Source: Rhizophagus irregularis
Lineage: Eukaryota; Glomeromycota; Glomeromycetes; Glomerales; Glomeraceae
Length of the DNA: 64,000 nucleotides
Reading direction: 5' to 3'
Assembly: GCF_026210795.1 (NCBI RefSeq)
Contig: NC_089432.1
Coordinates: forward strand, 1,922,001 to 1,986,000
In this document: piece after piece, positions 11,936-24,800 of the stretch
Layout of the letters: the number at the start of each line of letters is the position of its first letter
Position numbering within the stretch: the first letter of the stretch is position 1
The notes under the pieces: model-generated
Seen by the model: the letters and a program-made list of their open reading frames with translations, nothing else
Databases searched by the model: none
What the model was told of the DNA's origin: nothing
Translations under genes and position numbers: made by a program

Positions 11936-14091
11936 TATGAAGCGCCATACTGATCAAAAGTCTGGGGTTTAAACCCCAGATCAAATCCCAGATTTATCCG
12001 GGGTGAAAATAGATTAATCCATATTTCATCCCAGATTTTCCTATATTTCACCCCGGATTTGATCCATATTTTATCCCGGATCTGATCCATATTTTATCCC
12101 GGATCTGATCCACATTTTACCCCAGATTAATTCCTTAAATTTCACCAAAAATTACATCACACCCAATTGTCAAACCCCGGATTAATCCATATTTCATCCC
12201 AGATTTAATCCATATTTTACCCCGGATTAATCCATATTTTATCCCGGATCTGATTTATATTTTATCCCGGATTTGATTTTATCTATATTTGATTTTATCC
12301 TGGTGATATAAATCCAACATTACGAAGTCAATTATTGATTTTAGCCAGTTAGAATTCTTGCCGATCAACCAATAAAATTAAATTCTCCTTACGCTGCTCT
12401 TTTTACTTAATCAATTTATTTTATTAAAAACTATTTAATGATAAAATTTTATAAAATTCTAATTATTAGATCATCATATAAAATACAAGAGATACCTATT
12501 ATAGAGGTATTGCACTGAATAAATAATAAAAATAATTTATTTTAATCAGCCTGTTAATAGGTTAATAATAAATTTTTAAAAAAATCTCAAAATATTTTTC
12601 AACATATTTATTTATAAAAAATGTATGAAAATAAGTTTTTTACTTCAAATTACCAGGTAATTATTTTCATTTAGCCAGAATTATCAATTTTTACTGGCAT
12701 TATATTTTTTAATGCTGGTTGATTATCATAATTTCAGTCACCTGGTGATCATCATCTCCAGTAATAGTTAGAAAAATTCTGAAAATAAAATTTAAAAAAA
12801 TTTTTTATAATAAAGTTTCTATTTATATATAGGATGTTTAAACTTTAAATATGAATTATATATATGATTATTATAATACTAAATATTTTTTCAATAATAC
12901 CAACAAATTTTCTCCCCTATGTAATCTAAAAATATTTATTGTTTATATTTATCTAAAGGGCTTGGTTTTTTTTTGCCTTCTAATTATAAAATTGTTAGAT
13001 AAGAGAAATAAAATAAATAATACCAAATGATTGATATAAAAATTTTCCTTTTAAAAAGTCATATAACCTTATGTATAATTTTCCAATTTTATTAGAACCA
13101 AAATTTCAATAAGTGTAATGTCAGTTCCTATAAAAATGAAAAAAAAATAATTTTATTTTTGAAAAATATTTTTTGAAAACTTACCTAAAATTTTGGTCAT
13201 ATGATATAACGTGAGAATGGAACCAGCATTACAAACTTGGCACTTGGCTGAAATTAAGCGTAAAGGGTATGACATCTGGTAATAATTTAAAATCATGTAA
13301 TCTCTATATTTAAGGATAGCCCTGAAATTTGAAATTAATTTAACAAAAATCTGAAATCTGAAATTCTGCCAAAATTAATTCATAATTAAAATTAATGAAC
13401 CCGTAATTCCAGCCAAAATCGAAATTCAATAGTTCCTGCTGGAATTAAGTGCATAATTCCGGCTGAATTTACATATTTAATTTCAATTTTGGCTGGAATT
13501 TCAGATTTCAGAAGTTTGGAATTACGGATTATGGGTTCAGAATTTTGGAAAATCTAATTTCAGGGTCATCTTTATCTCTATTCAAAACATCTCATGTAAA
13601 CTTTAATAGAAATTTTACTTTATTTTAAAGTTATAAGAGAGGTTTCTAAAATGATCTCATAAACAAAAAAATCTGATCACATGACTTAAAACCTGTGATA
13701 TAGTCTAAGGATAAAATATAATCCGGATAAAATATAGATCAGATCTGGGATAAAATTGAATCTGGGATAAATCAAATCCGGGATAAAATATAGAATCAAA
13801 TCCGGGATAAAATATAGATCAAATCCGGGATAAAATATGGATCAAATCTGGGATGAAATATGGATTAATCCGGGGTTTGACAATTGGGTGTGATATAATT
13901 TTTGGTGAATTTTAAGGAATTAATCTGGGGTAAAATGTGGATCAGATCCGGGATAAAATATGGATCAAATCCGGGGTGAAATATAGGAAAATCTGGGATG
14001 AAATATGGATTAATCCATTTTCACCCCGGATAAATCTGGGATTTGATCTGGGGTTTAAACCCCAGACTTTTGAACAGCATGGCGCCTCATA
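11936..14091. mobile_element. 2.16-kb non-autonomous element with ~370-bp inverted repeats
   Basis: Outer ends TATGAAGCGCCAT and TATGAGGCGCCAT (complement of the right end) are flanked by TAGATC on both sides (11930-11935, 14092-14097). The inverted repeats extend to about 12310 and 13725 and are built from variants of ATCCATATTTTATCCCGGAT and the palindrome CTGGGGTTTAAACCCCAG. The interior (12310-13725) has no ORF and contains a nested MITE at 13320-13565. The transposase family cannot be told from the ends; a 6-bp duplication with long repetitive inverted repeats is the main clue. Confidence 0.8.
13320..13565. mobile_element. Nested MITE with CCCTGAAATT ends
   Basis: CCCTGAAATT at the left and AATTTCAGGG at the right bound 246 bp that are themselves partly palindromic (repeated TCTGAAATC and CCAGCCAAAAT words and their complements). 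No clean target duplication can be seen. It lies within the 2.16-kb element. Confidence 0.6.
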
Positions 14092-14097
14092 TAGATC

Positions 14098-15792
14098 GGG
14101 CGCAAGAATATCACACTTTTCAATGTTACACAATTCAAATTATTTATATGGGTAATCTAAATATGACTCAATTTTTTTAATTAGATTGATTTTATATTAT
14201 ATTGCTTTACTAAATAGTTTTTTTTATTGCGTTATAATAGATTATATTGTTAGTGTATTTTTATTATATATATATATATATATATATTGTTTTAGTAAGA
14301 ATTTTTTTATTTATTTGACAATTTATAATTAGCTGTATATTGAATTATTGAATAAATACGATCAACACACATTCTCAATTTTTTTAATGGATTTTTATTT
14401 GATTTTTTCTATTGATATTTTTTATAATTATATATTTTTCCAAAAAAAATTCTGAAATTTTCAGAAAACTATACACTCTCTCTTTAGAAATTAGAATAGT
14501 ATGGATTGGTGGCGATGTTTTAAAAATTGTGTAATAATTTATTCGCGATTGTTATTCTCAAATATTAATTTTTTTGTGTTTACCCAATAAAATTGCTCTA
14601 AAATTATGTCACGTGATGAACAGAGAAATTTTACCATTTAAAAATTATTAATAAGAATAAATGCATTGATTTTATCCAAATAGTATTTATTTGTTATAAT
14701 ATGTAAACTGATACAAAATTTGATGCGTGATCAGATGATAAAAGTTTTTGTTCTTAAAAATCAAAACCCATGTATCATAGCTTGAATTTATTTTTCATTA
14801 TAGGAACGAAAGGTTGAGTTATTTTAACAAATTAATATTTTTTGTTATATTATTTTGAATCATATTCATTGTAGTAAATTTTTTTTATAATAATAAATTA
14901 CATTGTTTTTTTATATAACGTGGTAGTATGCATCCCAAAGTTTTTATTTAAAAATGCATGTAACGTATTCTTGATACACGTATTGGATAATGATTTAATG
15001 GTGATTACTTAACCACATAGGCAGATTTCTGCAAATAAATAAACAATTTATTCAATAAAAGTAATATATTATATAATTTCTTGCCAGGTTTTATATTTTA
15101 ACTTCAACTTCAAACCTTCTGATTATTTATATATCCTTTGTAAAGTACTTTTGTAAAGTGCTAATAATTAATCAAGTTCAATTGCAAAGATTACGAATGG
15201 TACAAAAAATACTAAATTAAACAAAGACATTTTTGAAAGTCACCATAATGTTTCATTCTATTTTATCATGATCTCATGGCCCATTTTCAATAAATGCAAA
15301 GCCTCTTCAAAAATGGTAAATGTTAGCTTAAAGTTAAAAAAGAGCAGTACAAGTGCTCTTATGCTCAAATACTGATGGCCAAAAATCAGGCCAATCAGTT
15401 TTATTTTTGAGGTGAGGTAAAGACAAATCTGAATATTGATATTTTTCACATTTATTAAAATTATATCATATTAATAACCATAATATAACTACATGAGGAA
15501 GCATGATCTTGAACATCTGCATAATAGCATGGTTATTGGATAGAGATATTAGAAATAACCAAACTACTATTGATATGTTAATATGCTAAATAGTTTACAT
15601 ACATAGTAATTTATTATTGATGGCTTAACCCAGTAAGCATTACTGATCATTAAATTCATCCTTATCTTATCCTATTGGATAAGATTATTATGATTTGATT
15701 AATTAGTAATTTAATAAATATCTTTTTCTAATCTTGAGTCCTGAATATCATATGGGCATTTAGACAATATTTTGGTTAAAGTGATAATGGAG
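14098..15792. other. AT-rich spacer with (TA)n tract
   Basis: No gene recognised. A (TA)n microsatellite lies at about 14268-14287. The rest is AT-rich unique sequence without motifs I can name. Confidence 0.55.
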
Positions 15793-15812
15793 AAATTATA
15801 CAAGAAATTGAT

Positions 15813-16273
15813 TACACGGTCTTTGTTGAAATTAATCCTGAATCTCCTCTCTTAGATTTCAAGCAAAATCCTCAAGTACAAGAAGGCGGACTCTTTGAAT
15901 TAAAGAATGATTCTGATACCCTTCTTTTATTTGTTATGTAGGATCCTACGGTAGGATGTGGGAGAATTTATAAGGAGTAGTTTAGGTGTTTTGTAAGTAG
16001 TTGTAGTGTGGTCCCAGATTTTTTTTTAGCTTTAGCTTTTTTCCTACCCTTATTTTTATTCCTTTTTGGTCATATTCTTTTTCCCCAGTACATTATTTTT
16101 ATTTGTTTATTTAATTTTGTTTCTTCTTAACTGGTTGGGACGTGTTCCAGTTGAGATCTTCTAGAAATAACTTGATAGGTCTGGCGTTTGCTGGATGGTA
16201 TTATATTATTAGGTCTTTCATTTTTACGATTTATCCTTGTTAAAATGTATCTCTTGATTTACAATAAATAAAT
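15813..16273 (+). mobile_element. 5'-truncated LINE copy with perfect 20-bp TSD
   Basis: The 20-bp sequence AAATTATACAAGAAATTGAT occurs at 15793-15812 and again at 16274-16293. Between them lie the last 42 codons of an ORF (15813-15941, ending ..TLLLFVM and TAG), a pyrimidine-rich 3' UTR and an AATAAATAAATA tail. A long target duplication with an A-rich tail is the signature of target-primed reverse transcription. The encoded end does not match the LINE at 21.5-30.3 kb, so it belongs to a second family. Confidence 0.85.
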
Positions 16274-16293
16274 AAATTATACAAGAAATTGAT

Positions 16294-16637
16294 CAAATAA
16301 CCTCTTGGTAACCTAAAAATGTTTTAAATTTCTAATTTAATCATATGAGTAAAAAATATTGCTTATTTGAACAATATATTGATCATAGAACTTTTAATCA
16401 AGTATAAGACTAATTTTAACCCAGGTGATTTAACCTACTAGTAAATTTTATATAATTATATGAATTATTCATCCCATCATGTGATAAATTTGATTGGACT
16501 AACTAATATTTATAGTTACACTATCTGTTTATATTATTTTTTTCATTTTTTCCTTCCCCTTTCTTTTTTTTTTTTCTTAGTACATTTTTTTTAGGTCTTT
16601 AGGCTCTTCCAGGTTTTACAGTTTCTAATAGAATATT
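16294..16637. other. Spacer, pyrimidine-rich at its end
   Basis: No gene. The last ~100 bp and the sequence beyond the MITE (16930-17460, ending in AAAAATAAATAAAGTA) are T/C-rich and resemble a LINE 3' UTR into which the MITE jumped, but I find no target duplication to prove it. Confidence 0.4.
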
Positions 16638-16929
16638 AGCCCTGTTCATTTCTGTTCTGTTCTGTTCTGTTCCGATTTTAGTGTAATTAATTTTAGCCAA
16701 TTAAAAAAAGGCATAAATTGAGTAGAAAAATCGGGTTCAATCTGTTCCGTTTATTTCTAGCCAACCATATTAAAGCATGTATTGCATTTTCAAATTTCGG
16801 AACACTCGGATCATCAATTTTTTTAATCCGTTGTTCCGGTTGTTGTTCCGATTTTTAAATGAATTTGATTGGCTAAAAACTTTGGTAAAAATCGGAACAG
16901 AACAGAACAGAACAGAAATGAACAGGGCT
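16638..16929. mobile_element. MITE with (TTCTG)n subterminal repeats, TSD ATT
   Basis: Ends AGCCCTGTTCATTTCTG and its complement; ATT is repeated at 16635-16637 and 16930-16932. The inverted repeats contain TTCTG four times in a row and run for about 60 bp (to TTTTAGCCAATT). 292 bp, no coding capacity. Confidence 0.85.
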
Positions 16930-16932
16930 ATT

Positions 16933-18130
16933 ATATCTTAACACATTAAAAAGGTACGTTCTCTTTTTTTGTTGGTTATGTTTTTTAATTTTGTTCCTTA
17001 CTTAACTATATTTTCTTTTCTTTACGCTGTTCTTTAACTCCTTTCTCTTCAACATTATGTGACACATTTTGCTCTTAACTTGTTTTTATTTGGTCATTAA
17101 TTTTTTTTATGGGTTTACTCTTAAACTTAATTATGGGGTTTTTTCTTTTTCTTTATAGTGGGTATCTTTTTTTATTCTTTAGTCTTTAGGTTCTTGTTTT
17201 ATTTTCTAAATTTTATTCTTTACTAACTATCTTTTCTTTACTCTATGCTGCTCTTTGACTTAATATGTTTTACTTTTCAATGTCATGAATTTTACTTTTT
17301 GATTTCATAGGTTTCATCATCATTTCATTCTTTAACTTTTTTCATGAGTTTCATTCTTTATTCTTATAGCTTTGTTCTTCTGTTTGCTTTGTGTTATTGT
17401 CATGTATTTTTCTGTGTATATGTACCATAATTACTAGTCCTGTTAAAAATAAATAAAGTATGAATTTGATAGTTTTTTCTAATTAATAAACTTTTATTTG
17501 CAAAATTTTTTTGTACTATAATAGTTCAAAAACATTTAATCAAAGTGTTGCAAATTTTTCAGTAATGAAAATAAATTAAATTAACCAATAAAAATTGATT
17601 GGTGTAAAATATAAATTGTTAGGGGGGGTGATTTAACCTGGGTTATTTAACCCAGGGGGCAAGTTAGCAAAACTCTTTAATCAAAACCATTTGATAATTG
17701 AATAACCAGAGAAATTGGTGTAATCACTTTATTATTAAGTTTTATTTTTACAATACAAAAAAATTTTATATTGTTTTAAATCTTTTTTCACAAGATAGAA
17801 AAAGAATTTTTTTTAAATCACCCATACATACCCAAGAGTGATAAAGTTTCATCAAATTATCAGCCCTGTATTTCACAGTTATAAAATAAATTTTTTATTT
17901 AAGGAATTTTTCTCTGGTTTAAAACCATTTTCTTTGTTATCTTATCAGAATTATTAATCAGATGACCTCAGAACATTTCCGTCAATGAATAAGCAGTATT
18001 AATAAAAGAGAAATATAATAGAATTTATTAATTACTAGCCTTCTGTTATTAAGATTTTACTTTTTTCAATTTTAGATCTTTATCTGGATGGTATTTCTAT
18101 AAAGGTAAAACCCCTATTGGCCCTATATGT
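16933..18130. other. T/C-rich then AT-rich spacer
   Basis: 16933-17460 is T/C-rich and ends in an AAATAAATAAAG tail, possibly a LINE 3' end. 17620-17660 contains the palindrome CCTGGGTTATTTAACCCAGG. No gene seen. Confidence 0.45.
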
Positions 18131-18138
18131 GATGCTTA

Positions 18139-18850
18139 CACCCCAGCCAAATGATCGACATAGTTTTTAAGCTAAGTGGGCGTGCACTACATCCTAGCTT
18201 ATAAACTGCCCATGGGCCAGATTAGCCCACGAGATCTGATTGGTCCAAACAACTTACCAACATTTAATTACAAATAAGGCAATTTTATAACTTTTGACCG
18301 GATATTTACTTATAAACTCATGGTCAAGGATTGCATTAATGTACATTTTGTACCACCTTGTAACTATAAAAAAGGCAAAAATTTTTTCAAGGTTACACAT
18401 TAATTTGGCCAGAATTAAGATAATTTCGCCCAGCAAAATTTGGCCGGAATTATAAAACGGACATAAATGTCCGTTTGCAAATTTGGTCAGCATTATAAAT
18501 GCAAATATTATAAATTGCATCAATTTATCATAATCCAGTGATCATAGAAAAAATAAATTATAACTTGTTAGCTTTGTCTCATCAAGACATGTTAAATCGT
18601 TAAATTGTGGTTTATATCATCAATAGATGGAAAGTTATTGGCATTTGGAAATATTTAAGAATTCAAAAAAATTCTTTTCAAACAATGTAAATATCTTATT
18701 ATTTATTAATCCTAAAGGTATAAAACTCCTACCATTTAATACATCTCAATACAATCCAACAAGCTGTGTATTATTTTTTTACAATTACTTGTTGACAAGT
18801 TAATGCAATTTAACTTTTAGCAATTTGGTATATTTTAACCAAAAAAAAAT
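18139..18850 (+). repeat. Left TIR of the outer element
   Basis: Matches the complement of 46915-47634. An ORF in the copy at 18254-18523 (minus) and its twin at 47280-47519 (plus) exist only because the arms are conserved; composition gives no sign of a real protein. Confidence 0.85.
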
Positions 18851-18879
18851 TTTTTTATTGTAAATTTAAGTTATTTAAC

Positions 18880-20320
18880 ATTTAAAAAATGATTTTTTGT
18901 TTTTATTTTTTACTATTAAATACAAATTATTTCAAAAATGCAGAAAATTAAATCTTTTAATTATTATTTAAAAATTATGCTATTAATTAAATCATTAATT
19001 TTTTTGTTTTTTATTTACTTTTTTTATTAGATCTAAAAATTGTCAGAAATTTAAATTCTTCAATTATTAATACATTACATATTTATGGAAGTTAAATAAA
19101 CATACTTATTTAATGTAATTTAGCAATTAACATTGATTAATTTTGATTTTATTAATTTTTTTTTATTTGATGATTTTGATCCAAATTATTTCAAAAATTA
19201 ATAGAAAATTAAATGATTTGGCTCTTTTAATTATTAATACATTACATATTTATGGAAGTTAAATAAATATACTTATTTATTAATCTATTTAATGTAATTT
19301 GGCAATTAACATTGATTTTATTTTAATTTTATTTTATTTTTTTATTTGATCTAAATTATTTAAAATTTGATAGAAAATTAAAGGATTTGATTCTTAATTA
19401 TTAGTACATTATATATTTATGGAAGTTAGATAAACATACCTATTTAATAATGGAATTTAATATTTAAAATTATTTTATTAATATAAAACTTAATTTTTGT
19501 TTTGTTTTTATTTACTATTTTTTTATTTTTTTATTTTTATTTTTTTATTAGATACAAATTATTTTAAATATTGTTAGAAATTGGATCAACAAAATCATTC
19601 ATTAAAAAAAATTTGGATTTGCGAAATGTACTGATAAACATTTACTGCAATTATTTGCAAATCCAAATTTTTTAATAAATGATTTTGTTGATCCAATTTC
19701 TAACAATATTTAAAATAATTTGTATCTAATAAAAAATGAATACCATATTTTGCGGTAAGTAAGCACCCCCGAAAGTAAGCACCCCTGGCCAGAATTATGG
19801 CGATTTTGGCCAAAATTATGAGGATCTTGGCCAGCATCAAGTGCAAAAAAGGGGTGCTTATATACCGCAAAATACGGTAAAAATAAAAAAATAAAAAAAT
19901 ACTGTAAATAAAAACAAAACAAAAATTAAATTTTATATTAATAAAATAATTTAAATATTAAATTCCATTAAATAGATATGTTTATTCAACTTCTATAGAT
20001 ATAATAATATACTAATAATTAAAAGAATCAAATCATTTAATTTTCTAATAATATTTAAAATAATTTGTATCTAATAATAAAAAAAATATTTTAATTAATA
20101 AAATAATTTTAAATACCAAATACCAATATGTTTATGTAACTTTCACATATATTTAATTTACTACTAAATACTAGATAGGTATATTTATATATGTAACTTC
20201 CACATATATTTAATATATTAATAATTGAAAGATCCAATTTTTTGGCAATTTTAAAAATAAAAAAACCAAAAATCAATATTTTTTCAATAAACCAATTTTT
20301 TAAATGCCAAATAACATTAA
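18880..20320. repeat. Large palindrome of tandem AT-rich repeats inside the outer element
   Basis: Three to four direct repeats of a ~150-180-bp unit (containing ACATTACATATTTATGGAAG) lie at 18880-19490. From 19552 the sequence runs into a hairpin centre and reverses: about 72 bp around GAAATTGGATCAACAAAATC recur as the complement at 19658-19730. The complement of the tandem region then continues to about 20300, interrupted by the MITE at 19741-19879. The arms are highly similar near the centre and decay outward. Confidence 0.75.
19741..19879. mobile_element. MITE with TACCGTATTTTGCGG ends
   Basis: Left end TACCATATTTTGCGGTA, right end complement of TTACCGTATTTTGCGGTA, with AAGCACCCC next to both. 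About 139 bp, no coding capacity. It sits in the right arm of the large palindrome, so it arrived after the palindrome formed. Confidence 0.75.
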
Positions 20321-20844
20321 ATAAATAGTATATAATGAATTGGATAATTAAATAATTTATTTATATATTCTTAATGTAATATATATATATTATATTAAAG
20401 TAAACTTCTATAAATAGCATGTGATGTATTATTTTATAACAATTAGAATAATAAATTAAATTATTAATTAATTATATCAATTATAAATTTTTGTAAATTT
20501 TCTTTACAAAATTTTCGTATAATATTTATAAAATACAATGTTCATATAACTTTTACAGTGGCGGTCAAAAGTAATGCATCACCGAAATGAAAAATGTAAA
20601 ATGGTGATCTTTCATAACACAGTGGTTATGACAGTACAAAAATGTTTTATTTTAATTTAATAACGATAAGTTTATTATTTGTAAAAAAAATTTATATACA
20701 TTAATAAAATAAAAGTCAAAAAATTTATTAATATTGGTCAAACATGTGATGCATTTCTTTTGATTGTCATTAAAATTTTTTTTATTTGCACAATAAAGAT
20801 CCCAAAAACAACCCAAATATACAAAAATTTTGATAAACTACATT

Positions 20845-21498
20845 TTACCACCTTGTATAACCTCCATTAGCTCTAATAACATCATTTATACGATCTGGCA
20901 TAGTATCAACCAACTTTTTACACACATCATTCTTTAACTCAACCCATATTTTTTGTATTGCATCCCACATCTGATCCTGTGTTCTAATAGGTGTTTCTAA
21001 ACGTCTTAAACGACGATCCATTTCATTCCAGAGGTGTTCAATTGGATTGAAGTCGGGTGATTGCGCCGGCCAGTCAAGCACTCTAATATCATTATCTTCA
21101 AGCCACTGTTTTGTAAGATGTGCAGTATGCTTCGGATCATTGTCTTGTTGAAAGACAATATTATCTTTATCCATCCCATGCCACTCGATGGTTCCTAATA
21201 AGTCTTCCTCTAAGATCTGACGATACAAATTACTATCCATATGACCATAAATTCGGCATATGTTACCAACGCCACTAGATGTAAAACATCCCCATACCAT
21301 AATACTACCCCATCCAAATTTTACTGTTGGTTTGACATGATGGTCTCTTAATGGCTCTCCCAGTTTTTTCCAGCAATATTCTCTGCCATCTGATCCATAT
21401 ATCATGAACTTTGACTCGTCAGACCAGATAACTTTGCTCCAATCCTCTGTTGTCCATGATCGATATTTTTTTGCAAATTTCATATGAGCAATTCTATG
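20845..21498 (-). pseudogene. Tc1/mariner transposase, C-terminal catalytic part
   Basis: 217 codons plus stop. It contains the DDE catalytic core: first Asp in VIWSDESKF, second in FQQDNDPKHTA, and Glu in SPDFNPIEHLWNEM, spaced as D34E of Tc1 elements. Tc1 transposases cut and rejoin the element at TA sites. The part before residue ~124 was moved away by the LINE insertion at 21499-21512; the N-terminal HTH part is at 46192-46539 and eight codons lie at 30293-30316. The three pieces add up to 341 residues, the usual Tc1 length, and each piece is open, so the gene was intact when the insertions hit. Confidence 0.93.
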
Positions 21499-21512
21499 TG
21501 TTTTTTTAAGAT

Positions 21513-21834
21513 TTTATTTTATTTATTTTATTTTATTACTAAAAGAGTAGTACTCCCAAAACTATTACAAAATAAGAGTAAAACATCATTTACATGATGG
21601 TACAAATAGGCTAGTATAGAATTTTGGAAATTAATCCCCTACGGGACCCCACCCTTCGAACAATACTATTCAAACTACTAGAACTACGCTAATACTTCGA
21701 ATGGGGAAAAGAAAAAAATAAAACCTAAAGACCCATCCGTAACGAGAGAACCTAAAAATAAAAAAATTATATATATAGAAAATCAATAGTTCTAGAGTAG
21801 TATAGACTATTAAAAGCAACTACGTGCGAAGGGG
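21513..21834 (-). other. LINE 3' UTR and A-rich tail
   Basis: Non-coding part between the ORF2 stop (21835-21837) and the tail of AATAAAATAAAATAAATAAA type at 21513-21540. Such tails prime target-site reverse transcription. Confidence 0.8.
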
Positions 21835-24800
21835 TTATATATTATAATAAAATAAATTGGTGTCAAATTGAATAGAGTCTATTATCGTTAAATATAATGA
21901 ATTAATCCATGGAAGGTTATGTCTGAAATTCGAACTAGTTAAATAGATCCAAAGAACAGAATCATCTAAGTTTCTAGTAGAAGTCATAAAAGGATTGGAA
22001 TATCCAATATTAAGTATATTGTCATTCAATGGATTATTATGAGATATATCAAAATTATTTTGACGTTTACGTTCCCGTCTAGTATTAATTCGTTTGGTGA
22101 AGGTGGATTTTGTAATACCAAGATCCAATTTATATTGTTTCCATTTAGAGGTCTGAACTTTCCATAAAAGTTCATAAATATCTTTGTGCAAGTCGAAAAG
22201 GAATGTTAAAAGTAATTTTTTGATTTCTTTTTTTGAAATTTTTGCGTCTTGGAAAGGTTTAATAATAGAGAAGGGAATCATATTGATTAATATGCAATGA
22301 AGATCTGGAGCGTCAAAGATAGTTGAGATATTTGAATTAAAACAAGTAAAAACTGGAGATTCGGTTATTGTTGGAATTTCATTTTTAAATTTATCATAAT
22401 TGATGTTGTTAATGATAAGCGAGTTATATATTGATTCGTATTTTCTAAAAATATTTTTCAAAATATTTATGGATTCAGAACAAGTCCAGAAATGTTCATT
22501 AGTTTCTGTTGAATTAGAACATAGGAAACAGGTATCAAAACCTTTTAGTATATCTGGGTAATTTCTATTTAAAGCGTCTAAAGTGGGTAAGGCGTAATTA
22601 GAGCATTTCATCCGCCAACTAACATGTTTACTATATGTTTGTGATGTTGCCTTGTGAAATGGGTTAAAAGACATCCAATACTGTGTGTATTCCCAATTGA
22701 TGCGATGTTCTAGAGTAAATGTTTTGATAATATGTAGAGAGCGATGCGATATTTGACGTTCGATATTTCTAAAATTGATTGGTTTTTTTAATGTTTTCCT
22801 TATATTACGATCTATGATAAACTCTTCATTAAATTTTATATAGCCTTTCTGAGGTTTTACTCCTACTGGTGATATAGATATTATGTCCGGTTGTTCACAA
22901 CCTGCTTTAGCTAATGTGTCTGCTATATCATTATAAGTGTTTCCTGAATGTGCTTGTACTTTGTTGAGTTTTATTGTTAAATTAAGTGATTGGATTATCC
23001 ACTTTATCGCTTGCCATAAAAGAACATTATTGAGTTTTTGTAATCTTCGAGGTGTCATTTTATAATGTTGAAGTGAGTAGTACGTGTCTATCGCACATTG
23101 ACTATCAGTAAATATGGTCACGTGACTATTAGGTGGACAGATAATTAAACATGTTAAAATTGCAAAAATTTCCGCTCTAGTAGAGCTGGCCCATTCAACT
23201 GTTTTTCCACTAAATTTTAGATCTAAATTAATATCATTAGTTAAAATCCATCCAAAACCCATGATGGAAGAATCATTATATCTTAACAGAGAACCATCAG
23301 TGTAAAACTCTAAACTATTAAAAGATGAAATTAAATTTGCGAAAGAGAAAAAAAAATTATGAATAGAAAAAGGTAATAAAATTGTTTTAATTAATTGAAA
23401 ATTTTTTTGTGAAATGTTATTAAACAAAGGAGAATGTTGAATAATATTTTCTGTTTGTCTAAAATTGGGGTTAATGCGTTCATTGTAATCTATAAAAACA
23501 TCAGCACGTGTTTCACTGTGTGATTTGTGTACAATAAAAATGTTATTTTGTCTATTATTATTTTTTCTATATATATTAGCGTGTACTGAAATTGTATTAT
23601 TTGAAGGGAAACTAATAATACATCGTGGACGTATATCTCCTATGTAAAAGGAATCATGTAAATCACAACCTGGGCAAGGTATTAGTAAATTAGGCATAGA
23701 ATGAGGGGTTAAACTAGGATCTTGTGGTATAGGGTCGCGAAAAGGAATATGATGTTCACCATAGACTTTGGGAACATCTGAAGGAAAGTGTGATTTTTCT
23801 ATTATTTTGATATATATAATGTCAGAGTAACGGGGAGACCAAAAGCTTGTCCATTGATTTTTGCATGGTAAACTACGGTTGTTACTTTTGATGATTTTAG
23901 GTCTTGTGAAATTTTGTGATGGTGAAGGGTTATTATTATTTGTTGTAAATTGTAGTCTATTTGTATTATTATTGAGTACGATGTTTTCCTTTAAAAAATC
24001 ATACCATTTGGGACGCCGCCCACTTTTTGATCTGAGTGTTTTCTTGATTTCTTTCCATGTCTTTAAAAAAGCGCCATCATTACTAATTATTTGGTCTAAA
24101 AAGAATATATCTTTATGTTTTAAAGAACGTAAAAATTTAAAATATTGTTTTGGATCTGAAATAAAATAACTTATAGGATGTACACCACCAGTAACATGGT
24201 ATTTAATTGAGTGAAAGAACGATAAATTATAATAGTGGAAAATACATAAAAGATTTTCTAATCTATTAAATAATTTCATAGGTTTATGGAAATATTTGGT
24301 TGTTTCACCAATATCATTTGTCCATAATCGATTTTGTGATGTTAGGATAAGAAATTGTATTAAAGGAGAAGTTATAGGATTATTAATTTGAGCGTTTAAT
24401 AAAGACGCTTGAGCGCGCAATTGTGAATCCCAAATATTTAATATATTCGGGTAAATAGGATTATGTATAACAGAATTAAAAAAAGACTTTGGTAAGGATA
24501 ACGAATGCTTGTAGATAGACCTAATAATTCTATTAAACTCATTAATAATATGTGGTGGAACTAAAATATGTTGCGTTAAATACTCTATCCTTGGCAGAAG
24601 AACCTTATTAATGATGTAAATCACGTGATCGTGCGTGATTTTTTTCTTTCGTAAATTATAACAAATATAATGTAACATCTTTTTGATCTTTTTGTAGGTA
24701 AAAGTTGGTGAGTTGTTGATATTAACATATATACCTAAAATTCTTTCATTACTATTTTTCGGGACTATCTCTATATTAATAAGATCATTACCAAAATAAA

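Noticed and set aside
18254-18523. 89-codon ORF with a near-identical twin at 47280-47519
   Set aside because: The identity comes from the two inverted-repeat arms of one element, not from protein conservation.
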